The position numbers were made by a program, and so were the translations under genes. Shown here piece after piece: positions 25,080 through 33,186 of a DNA stretch of 64,000 nucleotides. Source of the stretch: Dyadobacter sp. CY326 (GTDB lineage Bacteria > Bacteroidota > Bacteroidia > Cytophagales > Spirosomataceae); NCBI RefSeq assembly GCF_021390515.1, contig NZ_JAJUXI010000010.1:216229-280228 (forward strand). Direction: 5' to 3'. Numbering within the stretch: the first letter of the stretch is position 1; every line of letters starts with the position of its first letter. Below the pieces are notes generated by a model. It ran no database searches. It saw only the letters and a program-made list of their open reading frames with translations, and had not been told where the DNA came from.

Positions 25080-25883
25080 TTATTTTGAAATATAGAAGTT
25101 GCGGATTTTGTCGGTTAGCAGTCGGTAAATTTCCGTCCAATCCTCATTGGTTTCCTGCAAATATTCCAAATGCCGGTTTGTCGTTTTCCAATCGCCGCGC
25201 CGCGCCGGACCGGTTTGTCCAAGGGAGGGATCATTAGAAAGCAGCGCTTTGTAAATGGTGGTTTGGATCAGCGGTTTTAACAAATCAAAATTTAGCTGTT
25301 CGCGTTCCAGCATGTTTTGAGAAACAGTAAGCATATAATTGGTAAAATTGCTCGCAAAAACCGCCGCCACGTGCAGGATAAACCGCTCGTCCGAATCCAT
25401 CCGGCTGACATTGTCGCTAATGCTCTGCGCAAGCTGAATAAGCTTATTTTCAATCAGTTCGTTTTTTGATTCGATACAAAAAGGCAATTCCTTATAATCC
25501 ATTTCAACTCCTTTTGTAAAAGTTTGAAGCGGATAAAAGACGCCGGTGTGCACATATACGTCGCTATAAATCTCAACCAGGTTTTGAAATTCGGCCAAAG
25601 ATCTTGTGCCAGAAGTGTGGATCAGAATGACGCCTTCCGGAAGCACAATGCGTTCAATGATGCTTTCCAATGCATCGTCAGAAACGGCAATAACAATCAC
25701 ATCTGCCTCGCTATCAGAGAAATTGAGGTCAGGCTGAATGTTGGTGTCGTAAAGGGAAGAAGCAAGTTGACGCGCTTTTTGCGTGTCGCGGCTGTAAACT
25801 TCGCAAATCCAATGACCGGCATCTTCGAAAGCCTGCGCAAGATGCCAGGCCACATTTCCGGAACCAACAAAGGAGATTTTCAT
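25080..25883 (-). CDS. DUF2520 Rossmann-like NAD(P)-binding protein
   Basis: A 267-residue protein with an N-terminal Rossmann fold (SFVGSGNVAWHLAQAF, GxGxxA-like) and a C-terminal helical DUF2520 domain (VAAVFASNFTNYML, TGPARRGD). It resembles ketopantoate reductase or F420-dependent reductases in fold; the substrate is not known. TGPARRGDW is the family's most conserved block. It sits directly upstream of kdsC, a recurrent arrangement in Bacteroidetes, but a joint function has not been shown. Confidence 0.85.
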   Translation of the reverse strand: MKISFVGSGNVAWHLAQAFEDAGHWICEVYSRDTQKARQLASSLYDTNIQPDLNFSDSEADVIVIAVSDDALESIIERIVLPEGVILIHTSGTRSLAEFQNLVEIYSDVYVHTGVFYPLQTFTKGVEMDYKELPFCIESKNELIENKLIQLAQSISDNVSRMDSDERFILHVAAVFASNFTNYMLTVSQNMLEREQLNFDLLKPLIQTTIYKALLSNDPSLGQTGPARRGDWKTTNRHLEYLQETNEDWTEIYRLLTDKIRNFYISK

Positions 25884-25935
25884 GCAGCAAACGTTATAAC
25901 CGCCCTAAGTTATGGCATAAAGTTAATTTCGCAAA

Positions 25936-26664
25936 TCAATTGACAACCGGGGCAGTTTGAGCTTCACTCGTAACGCCACCGGGCAATTCCATGATGCGCA
26001 TGTTACGAAAATGGATTTCGGCGCCTTCCGCCTCGAGGCAGATGTAGCCTTTTTTCCTTTCTGAATTTCTCAAACCATTCACAAACTTGCCATTAACCGA
26101 GAGTTTAACTGTTCCATCCACGCACACCACGACATATTTATTCCATTCGCCTTTGCCCTTCGCGCGCTTTTCGATCGACTTACTTCTTGGGCCGCGCGGA
26201 TTATCCGGAACGGCCGTTAAGCCCATGGTCGGGAAGAGTTCTCCGTGCACATAATCCTCCGTTGCATTGTGTTGTCTTGCATAATCGAGTTCAAGCATCT
26301 GCACTTCAATGGCTTTTGTGAGCGGATCGTGCTCCTGCGGCGTGCCTTCGCTCCAGATGAAGATTCCGGAATTGCCGCCCGCTTCCATATGCTTCCATTC
26401 CACTTCCAAAATGAAATTCTCATATTGCCGATCCGAGCGCATGACGCCAATGGGTTTTCCTGAACAAATCAATGTGCCGTTTTTCACTTTCCAGGTTTCC
26501 TTGGAAGTGTTTACATCCACCCAGCCTTTTAGATTTTTTCCGTTAAAAAGGGGCCTGAAAGCCAATGTTTCCGGTTCTTGAGCATGACTTTTGAAAAACA
26601 AAAGGAGAACCAGCAAAAGGGCTGTTATCACTGAAAAGAACAAGCGCGCAGATTTGTCTTTCAT
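25936..26664 (-). CDS. DUF1080 (3-keto-disaccharide hydrolase-like) secreted protein
   Basis: A 242-residue protein with an N-terminal signal (hydrophobic residues about 8-28, cleavage near SHAQEP) and one DUF1080 domain (about 35-225). Typical family blocks: FRPLFNGKNLKGW at the start, GNSGIFIW in the centre and a C-terminal IHFRNMRIMEL strand. The fold is a concanavalin-like beta sandwich; characterised members hydrolyse 3-keto sugars or bind glycans. These genes are abundant in Bacteroidetes and Planctomycetes. It stands alone between unlike neighbours. Confidence 0.87.
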   Translation of the reverse strand: MKDKSARLFFSVITALLLVLLLFFKSHAQEPETLAFRPLFNGKNLKGWVDVNTSKETWKVKNGTLICSGKPIGVMRSDRQYENFILEVEWKHMEAGGNSGIFIWSEGTPQEHDPLTKAIEVQMLELDYARQHNATEDYVHGELFPTMGLTAVPDNPRGPRSKSIEKRAKGKGEWNKYVVVCVDGTVKLSVNGKFVNGLRNSERKKGYICLEAEGAEIHFRNMRIMELPGGVTSEAQTAPVVN

Positions 26665-26793
26665 AGGACGAATGTTAAATCGTGGATGAAACAGGGTTGG
26701 GAATGCTGCAATATCGCAATTCTTCGGGCTCCATAACTATCTTTGCCGAAGTCCACTTTTCACAACCAATTCTCACACTAATCACATCAAAAA

Positions 26794-27507
26794 ATGCTTC
26801 GAATGAAACGGCTCTACGCACTTGTGGTTGCAGCAACACTTTTTATGGCTGTAAAAGGATATGGTCAAACGCAATCTCAGGCAAGCGCAGCTATTGACGT
26901 AGGAACGGGTTTTAGCAATGATAATTCCTGGGCTCCGTCGGTGTTATATTATGAACAGGTGAGCTTGAACCGGGCGCCATGGTTTAGGTTTGGATTGGGA
27001 ATCAGGGCCTGGGGATATTATGCAGACCGTACGAACCTTTACACCCGGACCGATTCTCCGCAGGATTATCTTGAATATGATAAGGTTTCGGTAAATGGGT
27101 TGAGTTTTGTGGTCGGTGCGAATCTTCGGTTTTGGAAAATTGATCTGGGTGTAAATACGGATCTTATTGGCGCATCTTTTGGCTCAAAACGCAGTGGGTT
27201 TTATGAGAAAAGCACCAACACACCCGGGGTTGGGGCACCTAATTATAATAAGTGGCTGAAAACTTCTCCGGTCATATTCAATGCAGTGCCGCTGTTTGTA
27301 GAAAATTACAATGGACAATCGGAAGCTTATGCGCGGATTTATATAGGCAGGCGCATTGGTGTGAAAATTGGTTATTTATATGGTCACGTCGCTTATCGCA
27401 CGAGAAACAAAAACGACAGCAAGGTTTTCCTGGATAACAATCAGCGACGCATTTCACAGAACTACGGTGTGCCGTATGCAGCCGTGAGTTTTCCCCTATT
27501 TCAGTGA
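26794..27507 (+). CDS. Predicted outer-membrane or secreted protein of unknown function
   Basis: A 237-residue protein with a clear signal peptide (hydrophobic to about residue 22, GYGQTQ after it). The mature part has alternating hydrophobic/polar stretches rich in Gly, Tyr, Phe and Asn and ends in VSFPLF, an aromatic C-terminus common in outer-membrane beta-barrels. I do not recognise a named family. A second ATG at 26803 would give nearly the same protein. TATCTTTG at 26738-26745 is a possible -7 element. The short gap before rplM suggests an independent unit. Confidence 0.75.
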   Translation: MLRMKRLYALVVAATLFMAVKGYGQTQSQASAAIDVGTGFSNDNSWAPSVLYYEQVSLNRAPWFRFGLGIRAWGYYADRTNLYTRTDSPQDYLEYDKVSVNGLSFVVGANLRFWKIDLGVNTDLIGASFGSKRSGFYEKSTNTPGVGAPNYNKWLKTSPVIFNAVPLFVENYNGQSEAYARIYIGRRIGVKIGYLYGHVAYRTRNKNDSKVFLDNNQRRISQNYGVPYAAVSFPLFQ

Positions 27508-27568
27508 CCATTGCCCAATTTTGAATATGTGCTGATAACCCGCAGCAGCGCGAAATTCAAAAACATAC

Positions 27569-27599
27569 TTGTTATTCAATTTGTTAAACTCTATATTTG
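27569..27599 (+). promoter_or_regulatory. Promoter of the rplM-rpsI operon
   Basis: TTG at 27569-27571, a 20-bp spacer and TATATTTG at 27592-27599 match the Bacteroidetes promoter pattern. The predicted start near 27606 gives a leader of about 66 nt that can fold into two small hairpins (27603-27620 and 27620-27635). Confidence 0.65.
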
Positions 27600-27671
27600 C
27601 ACTCCCATTTTGCGATGGGACTGTCTTGTTACAGTGTAATTTATTGAAAATCAATTAAAATTTTGTTAATC

Positions 27672-28115
27672 GTGGATACGTTAAGCTACAAAACCATCTC
27701 GGCGAACAAAAACACAGTGAACAAGGAGTGGGTTGTTGTGGATGCTCAGGATGCAATTTTAGGCCGTTTGGCTAGCGAAGTTGCTAAAATTATCAGAGGC
27801 AAACACAAAGCAAGCTACACTCCTCATGTGGACTGTGGTGATAATGTTATCATTATCAACGCCGATAAAATTAAGTTGACAGGAAAGAAGATGTCGGACA
27901 AAATTTATGTTCGCCATACCGGATATCCAGGAGGTCAGCGTTTTCAAACTCCCCGTGAGTTGCTCGAAAAACACCCAGAGCGTGTAATCGAGAAAGCCGT
28001 AAGAGGCATGCTTCCAAAGAACCGTTTGGGACGTCGTTTGTTTACTAATCTGTTTGTTTACGCTAAGCCGGAACATCCGCACAGCGCGCAGCAACCAAAA
28101 GAAATCCAGTTGTAA
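27672..28115 (+). CDS. rplM: 50S ribosomal protein L13
   Basis: A 147-residue L13 of the large subunit. Diagnostic parts are WVVVDAQDAILGRLAS, GDNVIIINADKIKLTGKK and AVRGMLPKNRLGR. GTG 27672 is chosen: it gives the short, conserved N-terminal arm, while TTG 27663 would add three residues. The 3-bp gap to rpsI is the universal L13-S9 order. A 5' leader with two hairpins could be an autoregulatory site, as L13 represses its own operon in E. coli; this is inference here. Confidence 0.96.
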   Translation: MDTLSYKTISANKNTVNKEWVVVDAQDAILGRLASEVAKIIRGKHKASYTPHVDCGDNVIIINADKIKLTGKKMSDKIYVRHTGYPGGQRFQTPRELLEKHPERVIEKAVRGMLPKNRLGRRLFTNLFVYAKPEHPHSAQQPKEIQL

Positions 28116-28118
28116 TTC

Positions 28119-28505
28119 ATGGAAGTTATCAACACAATAGGTAGAAGAAAAACAGCCGTGGCTCGTATTTATATGTCGCCAGGAAAAGGAGACATTAAGG
28201 TTAACGGACGCGACTACAAGGAATATTTTCCTTTTGAAGTGCACCAAATCGTTCTTCAGCAGCCTTTTGCTGTTATCAGCGGAGGCAATGGTTATGATCT
28301 TAAAGTGAATGTAAGAGGTGGCGGAATCACTGGTCAGGCGGAAGCAATCCGTATGGCTATTTCCCGTGCACTTTGCGAATATAATGGAGAGTTCCGTGGC
28401 GCTTTGAAAAAAGAAGGATTCCTTACCCGTGACCCTCGTATGGTTGAGCGTAAGAAATACGGACGCGCTAAGGCTCGTAAGAAATTCCAGTTCTCGAAAC
28501 GTTAA
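28119..28505 (+). CDS. rpsI: 30S ribosomal protein S9
   Basis: A 128-residue small-subunit protein with the family's GRRKTAVARIYM start and the C-terminal RKKYGRAKARKKFQFSKR tail that reaches the P-site tRNA. It is co-transcribed with rplM. Full length, nothing unusual. Confidence 0.97.
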   Translation: MEVINTIGRRKTAVARIYMSPGKGDIKVNGRDYKEYFPFEVHQIVLQQPFAVISGGNGYDLKVNVRGGGITGQAEAIRMAISRALCEYNGEFRGALKKEGFLTRDPRMVERKKYGRAKARKKFQFSKR

Positions 28506-28663
28506 GAGTTCAGGGTTTAGAGTCCATAAGTTTAAAGTTCAATATTCTTTTAACTCTAAACTCATAAACTTTAAACTAAAAAAGGTCCAGGCAGTACTTA
28601 TCGTGCCCGATGTGCTGTGCTGCGTAATCTAAAAATCATTTTATTTTTAAAACATTATCTGTA
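28506..28663. repeat. AT-rich intergenic region with AGTTTAAAGTT inverted repeats
   Basis: After rpsI the sequence contains AGTTTAAAGTT and, about 30 bases on, AACTTTAAACT, a perfect 11-bp inverted pair, with extra related copies (TTTAGAGTCC, AACTCTAAACTC) between. It could be a weak terminator or a decayed repeat. No T tract follows on the plus strand. The rest is leader for rpsB. Confidence 0.5.
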
Positions 28664-29494
28664 ATGGCACAAATAGAATATAAGGAATTATTGGATGCAG
28701 GTGTCCATTTTGGTCACCTTACCCGCAAGTGGGATCCACGTATGGCTCCATACATCTTTATGGAGAAGAACGGGATCCACATCATTGACCTGAACAAAAC
28801 TTTGAGCTGCGTCGATCAGGCGGAAGCCGCATTGAAGCAGATCGTTCGTTCAGGACGTAAGATCATGTTTGTTGCTACTAAAAAACAAGCACAGGAAATC
28901 GTAACGGAAGAGGCGAAACGCCTTAAAATGCCTTACGTAACTGATCGCTGGTTGGGTGGTATGCTTACAAACTTCGGCACAATTCGCAAGTCTTTGAAAA
29001 AAATGCAGACTCTTGAGAAGATGCTAAAAGACGAAACCACGGTTAGCAATATTGCGAAAAGAGAACGCCTGATGCTTACACGTGAAAAGGATAAATTGGA
29101 AAGAGTGTTGGGTGGTGTAGCTGACCTAACGCGCCTTCCTGCTGCCCTTTTCATCGTTGATGTAAAACGCGAGCACATTGCAGTTTCAGAAGCAAAAAGA
29201 TTGAACATCCCCATTTTTGCAATCTGTGACACAAACTCAAACCCAGAACTGGTTGACTTCCCGATTCCAAGTAATGATGATGCTTACAAAGCCATCTCAT
29301 TAATCACTTTGGCAATTGGAAAAGCAATTGAAGAAGGTTTGATGGAACGCAAACAAGATAAAGACGATCAGCGCCTTGTAGAGGAAGAAGAAGCAAAACG
29401 TCAGGTTGACAAAGGCAATGAAGAAGCTGCACCCGCAGCGCCTCGCGCCGAAGTTGCCACAGAGACTAGTGCCGCTGAAAGTGATGAAGCGTAA
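28664..29494 (+). CDS. rpsB: 30S ribosomal protein S2
   Basis: A 276-residue S2. DAGVHFGHLTRKWDPRM, KNGIHIIDL and RWLGGMLTNF are diagnostic, followed by IPIFAICDTNSNPE. The C-terminal tail (after about 235) is Glu/Ala-rich and variable, longer than in E. coli. It is paired with tsf downstream as in most bacteria, but a strong terminator at 29545 separates the two. Confidence 0.97.
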   Translation: MAQIEYKELLDAGVHFGHLTRKWDPRMAPYIFMEKNGIHIIDLNKTLSCVDQAEAALKQIVRSGRKIMFVATKKQAQEIVTEEAKRLKMPYVTDRWLGGMLTNFGTIRKSLKKMQTLEKMLKDETTVSNIAKRERLMLTREKDKLERVLGGVADLTRLPAALFIVDVKREHIAVSEAKRLNIPIFAICDTNSNPELVDFPIPSNDDAYKAISLITLAIGKAIEEGLMERKQDKDDQRLVEEEEAKRQVDKGNEEAAPAAPRAEVATETSAAESDEA

Positions 29495-29544
29495 TCAGGG
29501 CAATAAGGAATAGGTTTCTGACCTTTCCTGTCTGAACAGATAAA

Positions 29545-29583
29545 GTAGCCCATGGCCTAATTGCTATGGGCTACAGTTTTTTA
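29545..29583 (+). terminator. Terminator between rpsB and tsf
   Basis: Stem GTAGCCCAT / ATGGGCTAC with a 12-nt loop, then AG and six T. It implies partial read-through or an additional promoter for tsf. Confidence 0.82.
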
Positions 29584-29678
29584 AAATTCAATCGGAACCG
29601 GATTTGTTAACGATTTCATCATTCAAAAGTAACAGCCGTTTCCACTCAAATCAGTAATAATTAATACTAAAATAAATC

Positions 29679-30515
29679 ATGGCAATTACCGCACAAGATG
29701 TAAACAAACTCCGCCAAATGACTGGCGCAGGCATGATGGATTGTAAAAAAGCACTTCAGGAAGCTGATGGTGATTTTGACAAAGCCGTTGATATTCTTCG
29801 TAAACAAGGTCAGAAAGTAGCAGCCAAACGTGCTGATAATGCTGTTTCAGAAGGCACAGTGGTTGTAAAAATCAGCGCTGACGGAACAAACGGAAAGCTG
29901 ATCGCATTTGCTTGCGAAACTGAACCAGTTTCCAATGTAGAGGATTTCAAAAATCTGGCGCAAAGCATTTTGGACAAAGCAGTTGCAGACAACATTGCTG
30001 ATAAAGATGCATTGCTTTCAGCAACATTGCCTGATGGCCGCCCAGTGAGCGAGCACATTGTTGACCTTGTTGGTAAATTGGGTGAGAAGCTTGAAATCAC
30101 TGCTTACGAAAATGTAACAGCTGATCAGGTTGTTCCTTACATTCACTCCAATGGCAAATTGGGCGTTCTTGTAGCGTTTGAAGGCGTTAACGGAACGGAT
30201 GTTAATGAGCTTGGAAAAGATGTTGCCATGCAAATCGCGGCCATGAAGCCAATCGCTTTGGACAAAGACGAAGTGGATTCTGCAACCGTTGAGCGTGAAA
30301 TCGAAGTGGGTAAAGAACAAGCAAGAGCGGAAGGCAAACCAGAAGCAATGCTGGAAAAAATTGCGCAGGGTAAATTGCAGAAATTCTATAAAGACAACAC
30401 GTTGCTTAACCAGGAATTCGTAAAGGATTCTTCGCTAACAATTCGCCAGTTATTAGAGAAAACTGCGAAAGGATTAACTGTAAAATCTTTCAAAAGAGTT
30501 GCAATAGGCGCTTAA
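29679..30515 (+). CDS. tsf: Elongation factor Ts
   Basis: A 278-residue nucleotide exchange factor for EF-Tu. The N-terminal UBA-like domain reads VNKLRQMTGAGMMDCKKAL, and the TDFV-like region and two dimerisation-type repeats follow. Length is normal for Bacteroidetes. It is the last gene of the ribosomal protein block and is followed by an excellent terminator. Confidence 0.96.
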   Translation: MAITAQDVNKLRQMTGAGMMDCKKALQEADGDFDKAVDILRKQGQKVAAKRADNAVSEGTVVVKISADGTNGKLIAFACETEPVSNVEDFKNLAQSILDKAVADNIADKDALLSATLPDGRPVSEHIVDLVGKLGEKLEITAYENVTADQVVPYIHSNGKLGVLVAFEGVNGTDVNELGKDVAMQIAAMKPIALDKDEVDSATVEREIEVGKEQARAEGKPEAMLEKIAQGKLQKFYKDNTLLNQEFVKDSSLTIRQLLEKTAKGLTVKSFKRVAIGA

Positions 30516-30541
30516 AAAGCACTTTTCTTAAAATAATGTCG

Positions 30542-30582
30542 ACAACGCCTGGTATGTATTTGTATACCAGGCGTTGTTTTTT
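30542..30582 (+). terminator. Strong terminator after tsf
   Basis: Perfect 14-bp stem (ACAACGCCTGGTAT / ATACCAGGCGTTGT) with an 8-nt loop and a six-T run. Confidence 0.92.
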
Positions 30583-30650
30583 AATATTTACAAAAAATTG
30601 ATTAATCTATTAATTTTTTGGACACACATTATAAGTGATATTGCATTAAA

Positions 30651-31247
30651 ATGATTGAAGGAATCGCTGATTGTGCATGGCATAATTGCACAGACGAGAA
30701 ATTGGTTAAGCTCTTTTTAAAAACCGGTGAAAACCGATATTTTGAAATTCTTTACGATCGATATTCCTTTAAAGTTTTTCAAAAGTGCTTTACAATCACA
30801 CGTGACGCAGGCATTGCCGAAGACCTTACCCACGACATTTTTCTTAAACTGGTTAATAAGCTCGATACATTTAAGAAAGATGCGAAATTCTCCACCTGGC
30901 TGTTTTCTGTTACTTACAACCATTGCATGGACCTAATTCGGTCCAACAAGAAAAAAATAGTTACCATTCACCGAGAAAGTGCTGACGGGATTGACCACAT
31001 GAACCTGGACGAAATGTTCGGCGTGGAAGAGGTTAATACAAAGATTTTGAGGCTCGCGCTCGAACGTTTGAATCCCGAAGAAAAGACATTGCTTTATATG
31101 AAGTATATGGATGACCGGAGCATTCGTTATATTGCAGGATCAGCTCAATTGACCGAAAGTGCAGTGAAAATGAGGCTTATGCGCTCCCGTGAAAAGTTGC
31201 GGCGAGCATATCTGGAAATTGCGTATTTGGCTAAGCTGCGCAAATAG
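30651..31247 (+). CDS. RNA polymerase sigma factor, ECF (sigma-70 family)
   Basis: A 198-residue ECF sigma factor. Region 2 (about 30-95) holds DRYSFKVFQKCF, GIAEDLTHDIFLKL and KFSTWLFSVTYNHCMDLIR. Region 4 (about 130-190) is a helix-turn-helix with RYIAGSAQLTESAVKMRLMRSREKLR. No anti-sigma or FecR-type gene is next to it, so control is not evident. The downstream neighbour is mscL, 84 bp on. Confidence 0.92.
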   Translation: MIEGIADCAWHNCTDEKLVKLFLKTGENRYFEILYDRYSFKVFQKCFTITRDAGIAEDLTHDIFLKLVNKLDTFKKDAKFSTWLFSVTYNHCMDLIRSNKKKIVTIHRESADGIDHMNLDEMFGVEEVNTKILRLALERLNPEEKTLLYMKYMDDRSIRYIAGSAQLTESAVKMRLMRSREKLRRAYLEIAYLAKLRK

Positions 31248-31330
31248 CTTTATATTTTGGAAAGCAACCCCGATGTAATGCAATCGTGGGATGTATATTT
31301 TTTGATTCAAGTAACTAACCTCAACTTCTT

Positions 31331-31663
31331 ATGCTTCAGGAATTCAAAACGTTCATTGCCAAAGGAAACGTCCTTGATTTGGCTGTCGGTGTCGTAATTG
31401 GTGCTTCATTTGCAAAAATAACCACTTCACTTGTCGAAGACATTATTAATCCCATTTTAGGTTTGCTGATCGGTGGAGTTGATTTCACCCAGCTTAAAAT
31501 TGTATTGAAAGAAGCAGTTGGAAAAACGCCGGAAGTTGCCATTAAATATGGCAATTTCATCCAGGTGCTTATTCAATTCCTGATCATTGCATGGGTGATT
31601 TTCATGGTTGTTAAGCTGGCCAATCGGCTGAGAATTTCAGAATCCCTGGCTGCCAAAGAATAA
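31331..31663 (+). CDS. mscL: Large-conductance mechanosensitive channel
   Basis: A 110-residue homopentameric inner-membrane channel that opens under osmotic down-shock. The N-terminal FKTFIAKGNVLDLAVGVVIGASF helix and pore TM1, followed by VEDIINPILG and the TM2 segment (about 74-95), are recognisable. At 110 residues it is shorter than E. coli MscL (136): the periplasmic loop and the C-terminal helical bundle are trimmed. A terminator follows. Confidence 0.93.
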   Translation: MLQEFKTFIAKGNVLDLAVGVVIGASFAKITTSLVEDIINPILGLLIGGVDFTQLKIVLKEAVGKTPEVAIKYGNFIQVLIQFLIIAWVIFMVVKLANRLRISESLAAKE

Positions 31664-31689
31664 CAAATGCTGATAGAATAATTTTGACA

Positions 31690-31719
31690 ACGAGATACAA
31701 CTAATGTGTCTCGTTTTTT
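31690..31719 (+). terminator. Terminator after mscL
   Basis: A 10-bp stem (ACGAGATACA with TGTGTCTCGT, one G-T pair) and a TTTTTTA tract. Confidence 0.75.
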
Positions 31720-31812
31720 ATTGCACTTATTAATTCAATAGGCAAAAATCTTTTCTGGAAAAGATTTACCTTCGTGTTCAATGCTGTTTGTTCAACGTTT
31801 AAAAGAAGTCTT

Positions 31813-33162
31813 GTGCAAAAAAAGGTCGTTATTTTGGGTGGAGGAGAAAGCGGCACGGGAGCCGCAATCCTAGCCAAATCCAAAGGTTTTGATGTTTTTC
31901 TATCAGATCGGGGCCAATTAAATCAAAAGTACATTGACATTCTTAACAGAGAAAATATTCCTTTTGAACAGGGAGCACATTCCGAAGAAACAATTTTAGA
32001 CAGCGTGCTTGTCATTAAAAGTCCCGGAATTCCTGACACCGTCCCGCTGGTGGTCGCACTAAAAGAAAAAGGCATTCCCGTTATTTCTGAAATTGAATTT
32101 GCGTCCAGCTTCACCGATGCACAACTGATTGCAATTACAGGCAGCAATGGAAAAACCACTACGACGCTGCTCACTTATCATTTGCTTAAAAATGCAGGAT
32201 TGAATGTAGGGCTGGCCGGAAATATCGGTGATAGCTTTGCATGGCAAGTTGCCGAGAAGCATTTTGATTATTATGTTTTGGAAATAAGCAGTTTTCAGTT
32301 GGATAACATCATTGATTTTCATCCCAACATTGCTGTTTTACTCAACATCACGCCTGATCATCTAGACCGTTACGCTTACAACTTCCAGAATTACATTGAT
32401 TCAAAATTTAATATCATACAAAATCAGACCGAAAATGATCATTTCATCTTCTTCGAGGATAGCGAAGTGATTATGTCGGAATTGTCAAAGCGGAATGTTG
32501 ATTCGAAAAAAGTTCGCATTTCACTCACGAATGAGCCTGAGAACGGAGCTTATTTGAAAGGCAATAAGTTGGTGTCTAATGTTGGCACAAATGCATTTGA
32601 GCAACCCTTTGATGAGTTGCCAATAAAGGGCCCGCATAATGCGATTAATGCAATGGCCGCCATCGCGGTTGCACAACTTGTTGGCCTGAATGCACAGCAA
32701 ATCAGTGAGGGATTGAAATCTTTCACCAACGCCCCGCACCGCCTAGAGCAAGTGCAAGTAATTGATGAAGTAACTTACATTAACGACTCCAAAGCAACCA
32801 ATGTCGATTCGGTTTTTTATGCATTGGGAAGCTTCGATCAACCTGTTGTTTTGATAGCTGGTGGCGTTGATAAAGGCAATGATTACAGCCAAATAGAATC
32901 GCTGGTGCGTAATAAAGTGAAGGCATTAATAGTTTTAAGCAAGGATATTGAAAAGTTAGTAAGTTATTTTTCGGGCATTGTTCCGCAAATATATACGACT
33001 CAGGACGTTCAGGATGCTGTTAATAAGGCGCAGGAGTGGAGTGTTCCGGGTGATGTGGTGCTGCTTTCTCCGGCCTGTGCAAGTTTTGATTTATTCAAAA
33101 ATTACGAGGACCGGGGCGAAAAATTCAAAGCGGCGGTCAGAAATCTTACCAGTCAAAATTAG
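31813..33162 (+). CDS. murD: UDP-N-acetylmuramoyl-L-alanine--D-glutamate ligase
   Basis: A 449-residue Mur ligase adding D-Glu to UDP-MurNAc-Ala in the cytoplasm. The N-terminal Rossmann-like VVILGGGESGTGAAIL, the ATP loop ITGSNGKTTTT and the C-terminal NDSKATNVDS block are present. GTG 31813 gives the short MurD N-terminus (VQKKVVILGG); GTG 31774 would add 13 unconserved residues. The gene opens the second part of the dcw cluster. Confidence 0.95.
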   Translation: MQKKVVILGGGESGTGAAILAKSKGFDVFLSDRGQLNQKYIDILNRENIPFEQGAHSEETILDSVLVIKSPGIPDTVPLVVALKEKGIPVISEIEFASSFTDAQLIAITGSNGKTTTTLLTYHLLKNAGLNVGLAGNIGDSFAWQVAEKHFDYYVLEISSFQLDNIIDFHPNIAVLLNITPDHLDRYAYNFQNYIDSKFNIIQNQTENDHFIFFEDSEVIMSELSKRNVDSKKVRISLTNEPENGAYLKGNKLVSNVGTNAFEQPFDELPIKGPHNAINAMAAIAVAQLVGLNAQQISEGLKSFTNAPHRLEQVQVIDEVTYINDSKATNVDSVFYALGSFDQPVVLIAGGVDKGNDYSQIESLVRNKVKALIVLSKDIEKLVSYFSGIVPQIYTTQDVQDAVNKAQEWSVPGDVVLLSPACASFDLFKNYEDRGEKFKAAVRNLTSQN

Positions 33163-33186
33163 TCAATCATTACTTCGGTCATCAAT

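Noticed and set aside
27759..28247. 162-codon minus-strand frame over rplM and rpsI
   Set aside because: Antisense to two ribosomal protein genes that are certain.
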